Assembly: GCF_900107735.1 (NCBI RefSeq)
Contig: NZ_FNQV01000007.1
Span: forward strand, 1 to 64,000
Direction of reading: 5' to 3'
Origin: Bowdeniella nasicola
GTDB lineage: Bacteria > Actinomycetota > Actinomycetes > Actinomycetales > Actinomycetaceae
Length of the DNA: 64,000 bases
Within the stretch, counting starts at the first letter, position 1; each line of letters opens with the position of its first letter. Shown here piece by piece: positions 16,738 to 24,419 of the stretch. The position numbers were made by a program, and so were the translations under genes. Below the pieces are notes generated by a model. The model saw only the letters and a list, made by a program, of their open reading frames with translations. It was not told the origin of the DNA and made no database searches.

Positions 16738-17660
16738 GCGAAGAAGTCCTCGTCGATCTCTATGACCTTGTAGGTCTCTTTCACTTGCACGCCGACGCCG
16801 TACCGGATCATGAGGCTGGTGAGGCGCGTTCCGTCGATCAGGATGATGCGGGTCGGTACGTTCTCGGCGTAGGTACGCGCGCCGTCGGAGAAGCGGCTGG
16901 TGGTGATGAAAACGCCGCTGTCGGCTTTGCCGCTGAGTGCTCCAACGAACGCCTGGAGGTCGGGGCGTCCGACAGTGTTGCCGTCTTGGTAACGCTTGGC
17001 CTGGATGTAGACGCGGTTGAGGCCGAGGATGTCCTGATCGATGACACCGTCTATGCCACCGTCGTTACTGAGCTGGGTGACGCTGCCCGCCCCGGTGGTG
17101 CCGCCGTAGCCCATTGACAGCAGGAGATCAACAACCGCCTGCTCGAAGAAGCCTGGGTCTTTGTCCTGCAGCCGGGCGAGCAGCTCGACCGCGATCTCGT
17201 CGTGGATGCGCTCGATGCCGCTCTGCACCTGCTCGGTAGGAGTCATCGACGACTCTTCTGTCGGAGCGGTCGTTGCAGAATCGCTCGTCTTGCGGGTCGT
17301 GGTCGCCACGTACTCGCGGATCGGCGAGCTGGGATCCGCACCGAGCGCCTTGATGTCACGTTCCTTGGCACCGTCCGGAAACAGCTCGATGAGCTGCTTG
17401 CCGGCATCAGTGATCTGGTAGTGACCGCGTTTCGGACGCCTGAGCGCGCCGACGTTCGTCAAGAACGAGACGCCCCAGCCGATGCGGTTCTCATACTTGA
17501 GCGCGCTCCCGGACGGAAGCATCTCCTTCCTCTGTTCATCGGTGAGCTGCGCCTGATCAGCTACGAGAGGCTGAAATTCGCGCCAGTGGCGGATGATGCC
17601 ATCGCTCATCACCTTGAGCGTCGGGATCATGAAGCCTTCCCAATTGGGCATGTCCGTCAT
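16734..17660 (-). CDS. mrr: Mrr-family restriction endonuclease inside the type I operon
   Basis: A 308-residue protein. Residues 1-100 are the Mrr N-terminal winged-helix domain (WEGFMIPTLKVMSDG, NRIGWGVSFLTNVGALRRPKRGHYQIT). Residues 165-290 are the PD-(D/E)xK nuclease: FFEQAVVDLLLSMGYGG, then SNDGGIDGVI with the aspartate at 204, and QAK at 220-222. A Ser/Thr-rich linker at 118-145 joins them. Mrr enzymes cut DNA carrying foreign methylation. It overlaps hsdM upstream and hsdS downstream by 4 bases each, so it is made with the type I enzyme. Confidence 0.93.
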   Translation of the reverse strand: MTDMPNWEGFMIPTLKVMSDGIIRHWREFQPLVADQAQLTDEQRKEMLPSGSALKYENRIGWGVSFLTNVGALRRPKRGHYQITDAGKQLIELFPDGAKERDIKALGADPSSPIREYVATTTRKTSDSATTAPTEESSMTPTEQVQSGIERIHDEIAVELLARLQDKDPGFFEQAVVDLLLSMGYGGTTGAGSVTQLSNDGGIDGVIDQDILGLNRVYIQAKRYQDGNTVGRPDLQAFVGALSGKADSGVFITTSRFSDGARTYAENVPTRIILIDGTRLTSLMIRYGVGVQVKETYKVIEIDEDFFA

Positions 17661-19228
17661 GACCGCTCACCTTCCAGATCCGCCACGATCTCGTCGATTG
17701 CGGTGCGGAGCTCGGCCTGGCGCTCGACGATGCGCGCGATCTCGGCGTTCAACTCCGCGATGTCGACTTCCTCGCGAGTGTCCTCGGCCTCTACATACGA
17801 CGACACCGCGATGTTGTAGTCGTTGGCGGCAATGTCCTCGTTACTCACGACGGTGGTGAAGTAGTCCTCGGGCTCGCGCGTGGTGAATGCGTCGAGGATT
17901 CTCTTCTGGTGCTCCTCAAGCAGCTTGTTCTTGTTGCCAACGCGCTTGAACTCGGCCGACGCGTCGATGAACAGCACGTCGCTGCTCTTCTTCGACTTTT
18001 TCAGCACGAGGATGCAGGTCGCGATCGTCGTGCCGAAGAACAGGTCCGGCGGAAGCTGGATGACCGCGTCGATGTAGTTGTTGTCGATGAGGTATTGGCG
18101 GATCTTCTTCTCCGCCCCGCCGCGGTACAGCACTCCAGGGAACTCGACGATCGCTGCCGTGCCGTTCACCGCCAACCAGCTGAGCATGTGCATCGTGAAC
18201 GCGAGGTCGGCCTTCGACTTCGGCGCGAGGACACCAGCCGGCGCAAACCGTTCATCGTTGATCAAGAGCGGGTTGGCATCGCCGTCCCACTTGATCGAGT
18301 ACGGCGGGTTGGAGACGATCGCCTCGAACGGCTCGTCATCCCAGTGGGCGGGGTCGGTGAGGGTGTCACCGTGGGCGATGTTGAACTTCTCGTAGTTCAC
18401 GTCGTGCAGGAACATGTTGATCCTGGCGAGGTTGTAGGTGGTCAGGTTGATCTCCTGACCGTAGAAACCCTGACGGACGTTGTTCTTCCCGAGCACCTTG
18501 TCGAACTTCAGCAGCAGCGACCCCGATCCGACGGCCGGGTCGTAGACCTTGTTGACCTGCTTCTTGCCGACCACAGTGATGCGCGCCAGCAGCTCCGAAA
18601 CCTCCTGCGGCGTGTAGTACTCACCACCGGACTTACCCGCGTTGGCCGCATACATCTGCATCAGGTACTCGTAGGCATCACCGAACAGATCGATCGAGTT
18701 GTCCTCCCACCGCCCCAGCGGCAGATCACCGATCGCGTCCAGCAGCTTCACCAACTTCTGATTGCGCTTGGCAACAGTTGAGCCCAGCTTGTTGCTGTTG
18801 ACATCCAAGTCGTCGAACAGACCCTTGATGTCTTCCTCACTGTCGGTACCCAGCGCCGACGCCTCGATGTTCTTGAAGACCCGCTCGAGCGTCTCGTTGA
18901 GGTTCTCATCCCGCGCCGCACGCTTGCGAACGTTGGCGAACAGGTCGGACGGCAGAATGTAGAACCCCTTCTCCGCGACAACCTCGTCGCGCGCAAACTC
19001 CGCGTCGGAATCCGCCGTCAGCCGGTAGTCGAACGACGCATCGCCCGCATCGTGCTCGTGCTTGTTGAGGTACGCCGTGAGGTTCTCGGAGATGAAGCGA
19101 TAGAACAGCATGCCCAGCACGTAGGACTTGAAGTCCCACCCGTCGACGCTGCCACGCAGGTCGTTCGCGATCCGCCAGATCGTTTTGTGCAACTCAGCTC
19201 GCTGCGCCTCTTTGGTGGTCGGTGCCAT
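17657..19228 (-). CDS. hsdM: Type I restriction-modification DNA methyltransferase, M subunit
   Basis: A 523-residue N6-adenine methyltransferase. The N-terminal HsdM_N helical domain spans about 10-170 (IANDLRGSVDGWDFKSYVLGMLFYRF-like opening); the catalytic domain shows the SAM motif DPAVGSGSLL at 230-239 and the catalytic NPPY at 307-310. GGEYYTPQEVS, which precedes the SAM motif, is typical. It is the first gene of the operon and would both modify host DNA and form the core for restriction. No lesion is visible. Confidence 0.95.
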   Translation of the reverse strand: MAPTTKEAQRAELHKTIWRIANDLRGSVDGWDFKSYVLGMLFYRFISENLTAYLNKHEHDAGDASFDYRLTADSDAEFARDEVVAEKGFYILPSDLFANVRKRAARDENLNETLERVFKNIEASALGTDSEEDIKGLFDDLDVNSNKLGSTVAKRNQKLVKLLDAIGDLPLGRWEDNSIDLFGDAYEYLMQMYAANAGKSGGEYYTPQEVSELLARITVVGKKQVNKVYDPAVGSGSLLLKFDKVLGKNNVRQGFYGQEINLTTYNLARINMFLHDVNYEKFNIAHGDTLTDPAHWDDEPFEAIVSNPPYSIKWDGDANPLLINDERFAPAGVLAPKSKADLAFTMHMLSWLAVNGTAAIVEFPGVLYRGGAEKKIRQYLIDNNYIDAVIQLPPDLFFGTTIATCILVLKKSKKSSDVLFIDASAEFKRVGNKNKLLEEHQKRILDAFTTREPEDYFTTVVSNEDIAANDYNIAVSSYVEAEDTREEVDIAELNAEIARIVERQAELRTAIDEIVADLEGERS

Positions 19229-19320
19229 GGGTCATTCTCCTCGCGCCACTGCGCAATCACGATGTTGGGTTGTTGCTCTCACGATATCGCGTGCCCCTGA
19301 CACTCGGGCCTCCCGCATCA

Positions 19321-19467
19321 TCACCGCGTCGCGTAGAACGCCACAGCCGCTGCAGCCCTCACGTTCAACGAGTCGACGCTACCCATCATCGGGATCGTGA
19401 CCGGGCGATCGAGCAGTGCGTCGGTCTCCGGTGTGACGCCGTGACCCTCCAGCTCACGCAGCGGGCA
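19321..19467 (-). pseudogene. 3' fragment of a SpoU/TrmH-type RNA methyltransferase gene
   Basis: The minus strand reads PLRELEGHGVTPETDALLDR, then PVTIPMMGSVDSLNVRAAAA and VAFYATR before a stop at 19321. The PVxIPMxGxVDSLNV segment is the conserved C-terminal knot motif of SpoU/TrmH 2'-O-methyltransferases. Nothing upstream belongs to the gene: the frame is closed by the stop of the XRE gene immediately before it. This is a piece of about 48 codons, possibly an old attachment site or a scar of gene replacement. Confidence 0.65.
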
Positions 19468-19710
19468 TCAAGGCTGAATGATCAGTGATCGCGCCTCGAC
19501 GCCGAGTTGCTCGGCGAGGGCGTCGACGGAATCCAGGGCGAGGTTGCGCTCGCCGCGCTCGATGCCGGCGAGGTACCGAGTCGAGACACCGAGCTCTTCG
19601 GCGAGACCTTCCTGCGACAGATGGCGCGCAAGGCGCAGATCGCGTACCTGCGCTCCGAGCACCTTTTTCAGCGGTTCTGTCACCCAACCAGCCTCAGGTC
19701 TGGTAGTCAT
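19468..19710 (-). CDS. XRE-family helix-turn-helix regulator
   Basis: An 80-residue single-domain regulator: LGAQVRDLRLARHLSQEGLAEELGVSTRYLAGIERGERNLALDSVDALAEQLGV is the full HTH_3 fold (split here: LGAQVRDLRLARHLSQ, EGLAEELGVSTRYLAG, IERGERNLALDSVDAL). It is similar in size to the C (controller) proteins of restriction systems and lies 240 bases upstream of hsdM on the same strand. An alternative start is the GTG at 19683. A palindrome lies just before its ATG, a plausible self-operator. Confidence 0.8.
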   Translation of the reverse strand: MTTRPEAGWVTEPLKKVLGAQVRDLRLARHLSQEGLAEELGVSTRYLAGIERGERNLALDSVDALAEQLGVEARSLIIQP

Positions 19711-19712
19711 GA

Positions 19713-19723
19713 CTTCCAGGAAG
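19713..19723. promoter_or_regulatory. Palindrome before the XRE gene, possible operator
   Basis: CTTCC-A-GGAAG is a perfect 11-base palindrome three bases upstream of the XRE start codon. It is followed by related half-sites ttccagttg and gtccagttg up to 19752, in the gap between the XRE gene and the divergent gene at 19805. The same TTCCAGT core recurs at 22424-22482. Confidence 0.4.
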
Positions 19724-19804
19724 TTATCGCTTCCAGTTGCGGTCCAGTTGGGTCACGCACGACTCGCGCTGCAACTACATCAGACCTCAAAAGAGAGCGT
19801 GACG

Positions 19805-20389
19805 ATGTTTGATTCGCAGCAGATCCCCGACGGGAGCTCGACAGCTCTCCCCCGCGTCCTGCACACACCGCGTAGCCGCGCGTTGCTCTCGGAATCGTGG
19901 GCCCAAGCAGCGGAGGCAAAGCGGATGGAATGGGCAGGCAACGACCCCCAGCTGACGTACGAAGCCTATGCAGCGGGCGAGCCACGTCGCGCCTGTGGGC
20001 GCGCCCTTCTCGGTGAGGCAGCCCTGGGGACTGATGAAGAGAGCCTTGCGCTGATCGACGCCGACAATGCCGAGTTCCGAGCCGAGCACGCGGCATGCAA
20101 CATGGGGGTTTGGCGTCTCGAGAACAACAGGGTGGAGCACTGCCATCTGTGCTGCCCGTTCCCGCCACTTTCGCCGACTCAGCGCGATGAGCTCCGACAG
20201 CTCCTATACCCACCCTCATTGCACATCGACCGCAGCGCCACCTGGCGCGTGGAACTGACCTGCCAGCACGTCGAGACCTTGGACGGGCACTCCGAGAGAA
20301 GATCACTGAGCGTGACATCGCCGTGTTCGAGTTCCTTGGCAAGGGTCGCTTCGCTACCGCAGCACAGGTCGGACAGTTGCTTGGAGTGA
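19805..20389 (+). CDS. Hypothetical protein with a cysteine/histidine cluster
   Basis: I do not recognise this 194-residue protein. It begins MFDSQQIPDGSSTALPRVLH, has a helical stretch with DADNAEFRAEHAACNMGVWR, and then HCHLCCPF, a compact Cys/His group that may bind metal. After WRVELTCQHVETLDG the sequence turns low in character and the frame overlaps the next gene by 67 bases, so the real C-terminus may have been altered by a frameshift near 20280. It is divergent from the XRE regulator and shares its operator region. Confidence 0.5.
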   Translation: MFDSQQIPDGSSTALPRVLHTPRSRALLSESWAQAAEAKRMEWAGNDPQLTYEAYAAGEPRRACGRALLGEAALGTDEESLALIDADNAEFRAEHAACNMGVWRLENNRVEHCHLCCPFPPLSPTQRDELRQLLYPPSLHIDRSATWRVELTCQHVETLDGHSERRSLSVTSPCSSSLARVASLPQHRSDSCLE

Positions 20390-21162
20390 CCAACAGTTCA
20401 GCTGCACATCGCCTTCGTGGTCTCAACGAGTGGCAGCACATGGTCAATGGAACGACCTTGTTCGATGGTCGCACGCTCTGGACTTTGGGCAAGAACGGTC
20501 TGAAGCGCTTGCTCGATGAAGGCAACCTGGAGCCGTTCGAGGTCGTCTCGTTGAAGGCTTCGGACATCAACCCGATCTATGTGAAGCACACGCTGAGCAT
20601 CAACCAAGCGATCCTGACTGGCTTGTATTCGTCGCTCGGCTCGTCGGTGGGAAGGATCGAACTGGCTGAGGTTCTGAGTGAGACCGCCATCGAGCGCGCG
20701 TTCATGGATGTCGTCAAGCAACGTTCGGCAGACCAGGCTGTGATGGCTGTCTCTGTGCTCCGTGACGCCTACAGAGCCGCCGAGGCGGGCAAAGTCGCCT
20801 GGTCTGAGGTCGCAACTCTCTACCCGTCGTTGTGGGTTCCGGTGGATATCAAGGGCACCGGCAAGACCCACCGCCCTGACTTCGTGATCAACCGTGAGCA
20901 CCTGAGGACGAGTGCTGAGCCTGTGTCGTTCGCCGTCGAGGTGGAGATCTCAGGAAAGTCTCCGAAAGAGTTGAGACAGGTGATGGCCGCCTACGCCCAG
21001 GACAGACAGTTCAAGAAGATCATCTACGTGATGAAGAGCGAGGCGTTCGCTCGCAAGGTACATCAGGCTGCGAAGGACGCTGGGATCGGTTCGAAGGTTG
21101 AGTTCGTCAAACTGCTCGACCGCGAAGGGCAGCCCTTCACAGGGAAGATGTGGCGACTGTGA
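20323..21162 (+). CDS. Replication-relaxation-like protein
   Basis: A 279-residue protein from a GTG at 20323. The N-terminal 80 residues form a winged helix (FEFLGKGRFATAAQVGQLLGV, LRGLNEWQHMV, GRTLWTLGKNGLKRL). The C-terminal half has a nuclease-like core, HRPDFVI then SFAVEVEISGKSPKELRQVM, as in actinobacterial 'replication-relaxation' proteins of plasmids and integrative elements. Upstream in the same frame REKITERDIAV matches the family's usual TERD opening, but no start codon precedes it, hinting that the 5' end has been cut or frameshifted. Function in the element's replication is inference. Confidence 0.65.
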   Translation: MFEFLGKGRFATAAQVGQLLGVTNSSAAHRLRGLNEWQHMVNGTTLFDGRTLWTLGKNGLKRLLDEGNLEPFEVVSLKASDINPIYVKHTLSINQAILTGLYSSLGSSVGRIELAEVLSETAIERAFMDVVKQRSADQAVMAVSVLRDAYRAAEAGKVAWSEVATLYPSLWVPVDIKGTGKTHRPDFVINREHLRTSAEPVSFAVEVEISGKSPKELRQVMAAYAQDRQFKKIIYVMKSEAFARKVHQAAKDAGIGSKVEFVKLLDREGQPFTGKMWRL

Positions 21163-21175
21163 AAGGTCTTGTTAC

Positions 21176-21685
21176 CTACGCCTCTTCGTCATCCTTGTTG
21201 AGGAACTGATCTATACCGACACGTCCCCCGACAAAGACCACGGCAGCGGCTGCAACCCCGGCGACTCCGTACGCGACATACTTGGTGAGGTCCTTGAGAA
21301 ACTGCTTGTTCTCGGAGTCCTTCGCTGACTCTTGTCGGGCAGTCTCCATGATCAGATCAAGGATGTCCTTCTTCTGTTCCCAGGTGAGTTCATCATCATC
21401 GAGTTGCCCCTTCAGGATCGCACGCACATCGGACCACGCTTGATGAACCTGTGCTTGGCTCTCGCTGTTACTCGCTAAGGACTTCTCCTGAGCCGTCTGG
21501 ATCGTGTTTATTGCTTCCAGTGCGAATGCTTTGAACTCGGGGAACTGCGCTACTACCTTGAGAGCGACTTCCTTGTCCATATCGGGCATCATTGCCGCGA
21601 ACCTCATGACGTTCTCTTTTGACAGGTTCCTGAAGGATTCAATCCCCAGCGCCTTCTTGACATCAACGTCAGTCTTGTACTTCAA
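21176..21685 (-). CDS. Hypothetical protein with coiled-coil-like body and C-terminal membrane helix
   Basis: From a TTG at 21685 (after AGAGG) the product has 169 residues; an ATG at 21778 would add 31 residues but overlap the upstream gene by 110 bases, so the TTG is preferred. A charged helical region (GIESFRNLSKENVMRFAAMM, DKEVALKVVAQFPEF) is followed by one membrane span near the C-terminus (YVAYGVAGVAAAAVVFVGG) and a charged end. No family recognised. It overlaps the upstream membrane-protein gene by about 17 bases and they are probably co-translated. Confidence 0.55.
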   Translation of the reverse strand: MKYKTDVDVKKALGIESFRNLSKENVMRFAAMMPDMDKEVALKVVAQFPEFKAFALEAINTIQTAQEKSLASNSESQAQVHQAWSDVRAILKGQLDDDELTWEQKKDILDLIMETARQESAKDSENKQFLKDLTKYVAYGVAGVAAAAVVFVGGRVGIDQFLNKDDEEA

Positions 21686-22406
21686 CTTGACCCTCTTCTT
21701 CGCCCGTCGTGGCGGCTTCAATCTCTTCTGGGTGACGCTGAACGATGGAGTCAGCGAGTGTGGTCTCGATGATGTCACTCCTCACGAGAGCCACGATCCC
21801 CGCCTGCTGGATGTAGGTGCGTAGTCCTTTGGCTTCATCAGCCAGTTTCTTAATCTCTTTGCGAACGTGGTGGAGCGAGCCGTCAGGTGCGTCCCGTGCT
21901 TCACGCCAGTCTCTCGGTCGAACCTCAAACTCGACCGGCTCCAGCGCACCATAGGGACCGTCCGCAGTCACACGGAGGCGATAGATGGTCGCGTCATCCT
22001 TGTCTTCGAGAAGGTCAAAGCTGCGACCGAGAGACCATCGGATCACTCGTCGCGGTGCCAGAGAGAGGATGCCGTCGCGCAGCCGTTCCTGAGCCACCGC
22101 CGTGGCACCCGAGTACGCGGGATGCTCAGGGATCGCTGGATCGATGACCACTTTGACGTTGCGAGCCATCGTTGGTCCGACGTTGCCGACCACCAACTGA
22201 AGCATCGTGCCTTGCTGATTGTCCGGTTGGATGTCCGCCCACACGTAAGGCTGTGCCGCCTGAACCATCAGATCCCGCTGGATCTTGGTCTGTTCCTTCG
22301 ACTGTTCAACAGCCTTGTTCGCGGGTCTGAGCGCAACGAACGCCGCCACGGCTGCTGCGACAGCGCCGATTGCCGCGACGACTGCCGCAACCGTGTTCGG
22401 GTCCAT
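21669..22406 (-). CDS. Hypothetical membrane-anchored protein
   Basis: A 245-residue protein with one N-terminal membrane span (TVAAVVAAIGAVAAAVAAFVA) then a polar helix (KAVEQSKEQTKIQRD) and a beta-rich domain with QAAQPYVWADIQPD and LVVGNVGPTMARNVKV. Proteins of this shape are common and unassigned in actinobacterial mobile elements. It is the rightmost gene of the island, 102 bases from the end of ychF, and forms a two-gene unit with the gene at 21176. No function can be given. Confidence 0.65.
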   Translation of the reverse strand: MDPNTVAAVVAAIGAVAAAVAAFVALRPANKAVEQSKEQTKIQRDLMVQAAQPYVWADIQPDNQQGTMLQLVVGNVGPTMARNVKVVIDPAIPEHPAYSGATAVAQERLRDGILSLAPRRVIRWSLGRSFDLLEDKDDATIYRLRVTADGPYGALEPVEFEVRPRDWREARDAPDGSLHHVRKEIKKLADEAKGLRTYIQQAGIVALVRSDIIETTLADSIVQRHPEEIEAATTGEEEGQVEVQD

Positions 22407-22423
22407 CGCTCTTACCTCTCAGC

Positions 22424-22482
22424 GTCCAGTAATCTTCCAATAACTTCCAGTAACCGCCCCGTCCAGTAGGTTCTTACTGGAC
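22424..22482. repeat. Cluster of short direct and inverted repeats at the island's right end
   Basis: Within 60 bases are gtccagtaa (22424), ttccaataac and ttccagtaac in perfect 10-base tandem (22435-22454), gtccagtagg (22461), and the inverse ttactggac (22474-22482). The last two form the hairpin gtccagta-ggttct-tactggac. Placed 26 bases from the ychF stop repeat, they look like binding sites of a recombination or regulatory protein. They also form the promoter region of the membrane-protein gene that starts at 22406. Confidence 0.6.
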
Positions 22483-22506
22483 GCAGATCGTTGAAATACC
22501 AACGCC

Positions 22507-23592
22507 TTAGACGTTGAACCTGAATTCGACGACGTCGCCGTCGGCCATGACGTAGTCCTTGCCCTCCATGCGCATCTTGCCGTGGGCGCGGGCCTCGGCG
22601 ATCGAGCCCTGCTCGACGAGGTCGGCAAAGGAGATGACCTCGGCCTTGATGAAGCCCTTTTCGAAGTCGGTGTGGATGACGCCGGCGGCCTGGGGCGCTT
22701 TCCAGCCCTTGCGGATGGTCCACGCGCGGGCCTCCTTGGGGCCGGCGGTGAGGTAGGTCTGCAGGCCGAGGGTATCGAAGCCGACGCGCGCGAGCTGGTC
22801 CAGGCCGGACTCGGTGATGCCGGCTTCGGCGAGCATCTCGGCGGCTTCGTCCTCCTCCAGTTCCACGAGCTCGGATTCGAACTTCGCGTCGAGGAAGATC
22901 GCCTCGGCGGGGGCGACGAGGGCGCGCAGGCGCTCCTGCATCTCGGTATCTGCGAGGCCCTCGTCGTCGGTGTTGAAGACGAAGATGAACGGCTTGCTCG
23001 TCATGAGCTGGAAGGTGGCGAGATGCTCAGGATCGAGGCCCGCCTCGGCCGCACCCTTGGAGAGCAGGATGCCGCGCTCGAGCAGGTCTTTGGCGCCGAG
23101 CGCCGTGTCGAGGACGGCCTTGTCGACCTTCTTGCCGCGGACCTCCTTTTCGAGCCGCGGGATGGCGCGCTCCAGGGTTTGCAGATCGGCGAGGATGAGC
23201 TCGGTGGCGATGGTCTCGATATCGGCGGCGGGATCGACGCGGCCGTCGACGTGGACGACGTCGGGATCGGAAAAGGCGCGGGTGACCTGGCAGATGGCGT
23301 CGGCCTCGCGGATGTTGGCGAGGAACTGGTTGCCGAGACCCTCGCCTTCCGAGGCGCCGCGCACGATGCCGGCGATGTCGACGAAGGAGACCGTGGCGGG
23401 CAGGATTTTTTGCGAGCCGAAGATCTCGGCCAGGACCTTCAACCGTTCGTCCGGCAGCGGGACGACGCCGACGTTCGGTTCAATCGTCGCGAAGGGATAG
23501 TTCGCGGCGAGCACGCTCGCGCGGGTCAGGGCGTTGAAGAGGGTCGACTTGCCGACGTTGGGCAGTCCTGCGATTCCGATAGTTAAGGCCAC
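22507..23592 (-). CDS. ychF: Redox-regulated ATPase YchF/EngD (OLA1 family)
   Basis: A 361-residue Obg-like ATPase. It starts at GTG 23592 with [17 protein letters not shown], the P-loop at 9-16; [20 protein letters not shown] is the switch/G3 region and FNTDDE stands at the place of the G4 motif, NxxE-like as in YchF rather than NKxD. The C-terminal TGS domain ends [18 protein letters not shown] through VVEFRFNV. Longer upstream reading is not conserved. Its 3' end is the inferred integration target of the island. Confidence 0.95.
   Translation of the reverse strand: MALTIGIAGLPNVGKSTLFNALTRASVLAANYPFATIEPNVGVVPLPDERLKVLAEIFGSQKILPATVSFVDIAGIVRGASEGEGLGNQFLANIREADAICQVTRAFSDPDVVHVDGRVDPAADIETIATELILADLQTLERAIPRLEKEVRGKKVDKAVLDTALGAKDLLERGILLSKGAAEAGLDPEHLATFQLMTSKPFIFVFNTDDEGLADTEMQERLRALVAPAEAIFLDAKFESELVELEEDEAAEMLAEAGITESGLDQLARVGFDTLGLQTYLTAGPKEARAWTIRKGWKAPQAAGVIHTDFEKGFIKAEVISFADLVEQGSIAEARAHGKMRMEGKDYVMADGDVVEFRFNV
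22508..22530. repeat. ychF-end repeat, copy C (the live gene end)
   Basis: This is the genuine ychF terminus, reading E-F-R-F-N-V-stop on the minus strand. It shares acgttgaacctgaa with copy A and 21 of 23 bases overall. It is taken as the right attachment site of the island. Confidence 0.75.
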
Positions 23593-23636
23593 GTCGTCCC
23601 ACTTTACCTCCTTGCTAGGGCGGAAGTGGTGTGCCG

Positions 23637-24419
23637 TTAGCGACGCTCGCGGCGCTGTTCCAGCCGGTAACCGGCTATCGCGAGGACGCTCGCGGCGAGA
23701 AACCACGCGGCGACAATGCCCGCCGAGAGCCACAGGTTGATGGCGGGGTCCGTCATGATGAATTCGAGGTCAGCCGGTTCGGCGAGCGTACGCCAGGCCA
23801 GGGCGCCGAAGTGGTAGGTCGGCAGGAAGGGCGCGACCTTCTGGAAGACCTCGGGCAGCTGGGCGAGCGGCATGAAGAAGCCGGAGAGGAAGGACAGCGG
23901 CAAGAAGACGAGGTTAACGATCGTCGTCGCCGCTCCCGGGCGCGCCCAGTAGGCGATGGCCGCCCCGAACGGCGCGAACCAGATAGCGCCGCTGACGCAG
24001 ATCGCGGCGGCGGCAAGGGCGCGCGGCCAGTGAAAGTCCACCTTGCCGAACAGGCTCGCGGTGGCGAGCAGGAGGGCGACCATCGCGATGGCGAAGATGA
24101 TGTTCATCGCGAGTTTGCCGCCGAAGTACGTCGTCATCGTCATCGGGGTCGCGCGCATCCGGCGCAGCCAGCCCTGGGCGCGCTCGGTGGCGAGATCCGA
24201 TCCGAAGGAGAACAGCGACTGGCTCACGACGCCGTAGGCCGCAAAGGAGACGACGAGGATACCGGGCACGGCAAGGCCCGAGGGCAGGACGTTATCGCGG
24301 TTAGTCAGGCCGAACATCGCAAAGAGGATGACCGGCAGCAGCACGACGCCGACGACGTATTCGGGCAGGCGACGAAAGCGGGTGACTTCGGCGCGGACTT
24401 GGGCGGCCAGGGCGCTCAT
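23637..24419 (-). CDS. ABC-2 type transporter permease
   Basis: A 260-residue membrane protein with about six spans, including VVGVVLLPVILFAMFGL, AVPGILVVSFAAYGVVSQSLF, and a late one at AGIVAAWFLAASVLAIAGY. The ERAQGWLRRMRATPM segment is typical of ABC-2 permeases of drug or lipid exporters. Its start overlaps the ATPase gene stop by 4 bases, so the two form one exporter. Substrate unknown. Confidence 0.88.
   Translation of the reverse strand: MSALAAQVRAEVTRFRRLPEYVVGVVLLPVILFAMFGLTNRDNVLPSGLAVPGILVVSFAAYGVVSQSLFSFGSDLATERAQGWLRRMRATPMTMTTYFGGKLAMNIIFAIAMVALLLATASLFGKVDFHWPRALAAAAICVSGAIWFAPFGAAIAYWARPGAATTIVNLVFLPLSFLSGFFMPLAQLPEVFQKVAPFLPTYHFGALAWRTLAEPADLEFIMTDPAINLWLSAGIVAAWFLAASVLAIAGYRLEQRRERR

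Larger units (their letters stand above)
10551..22530. mobile_element. Tandem genomic island inserted at the 3' end of ychF
   Basis: Three repeats of the ychF terminal codons bound two segments: 10551-11942 (VOC remnant, higA fragment, higBA) and 11911-22530 (type I restriction-modification plus Mrr, XRE regulator, replication-relaxation-like protein, two membrane proteins). The right copy is the live ychF stop; the other two are isolated repeats that read ...RNAVEFRFNV-stop on the minus strand with no ychF body. This is the pattern left when successive elements insert at a gene's 3' end and restore it. No integrase gene lies between the repeats, so the elements look non-autonomous or decayed. 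The boundaries are inferred from the repeats. Confidence 0.65.

Noticed and set aside
22582-23586. A 334-residue plus-strand ORF opposite ychF
   Set aside because: Gly/Asp/Glu-rich antisense of a conserved GTPase gene; no motif and no ribosome site of note.
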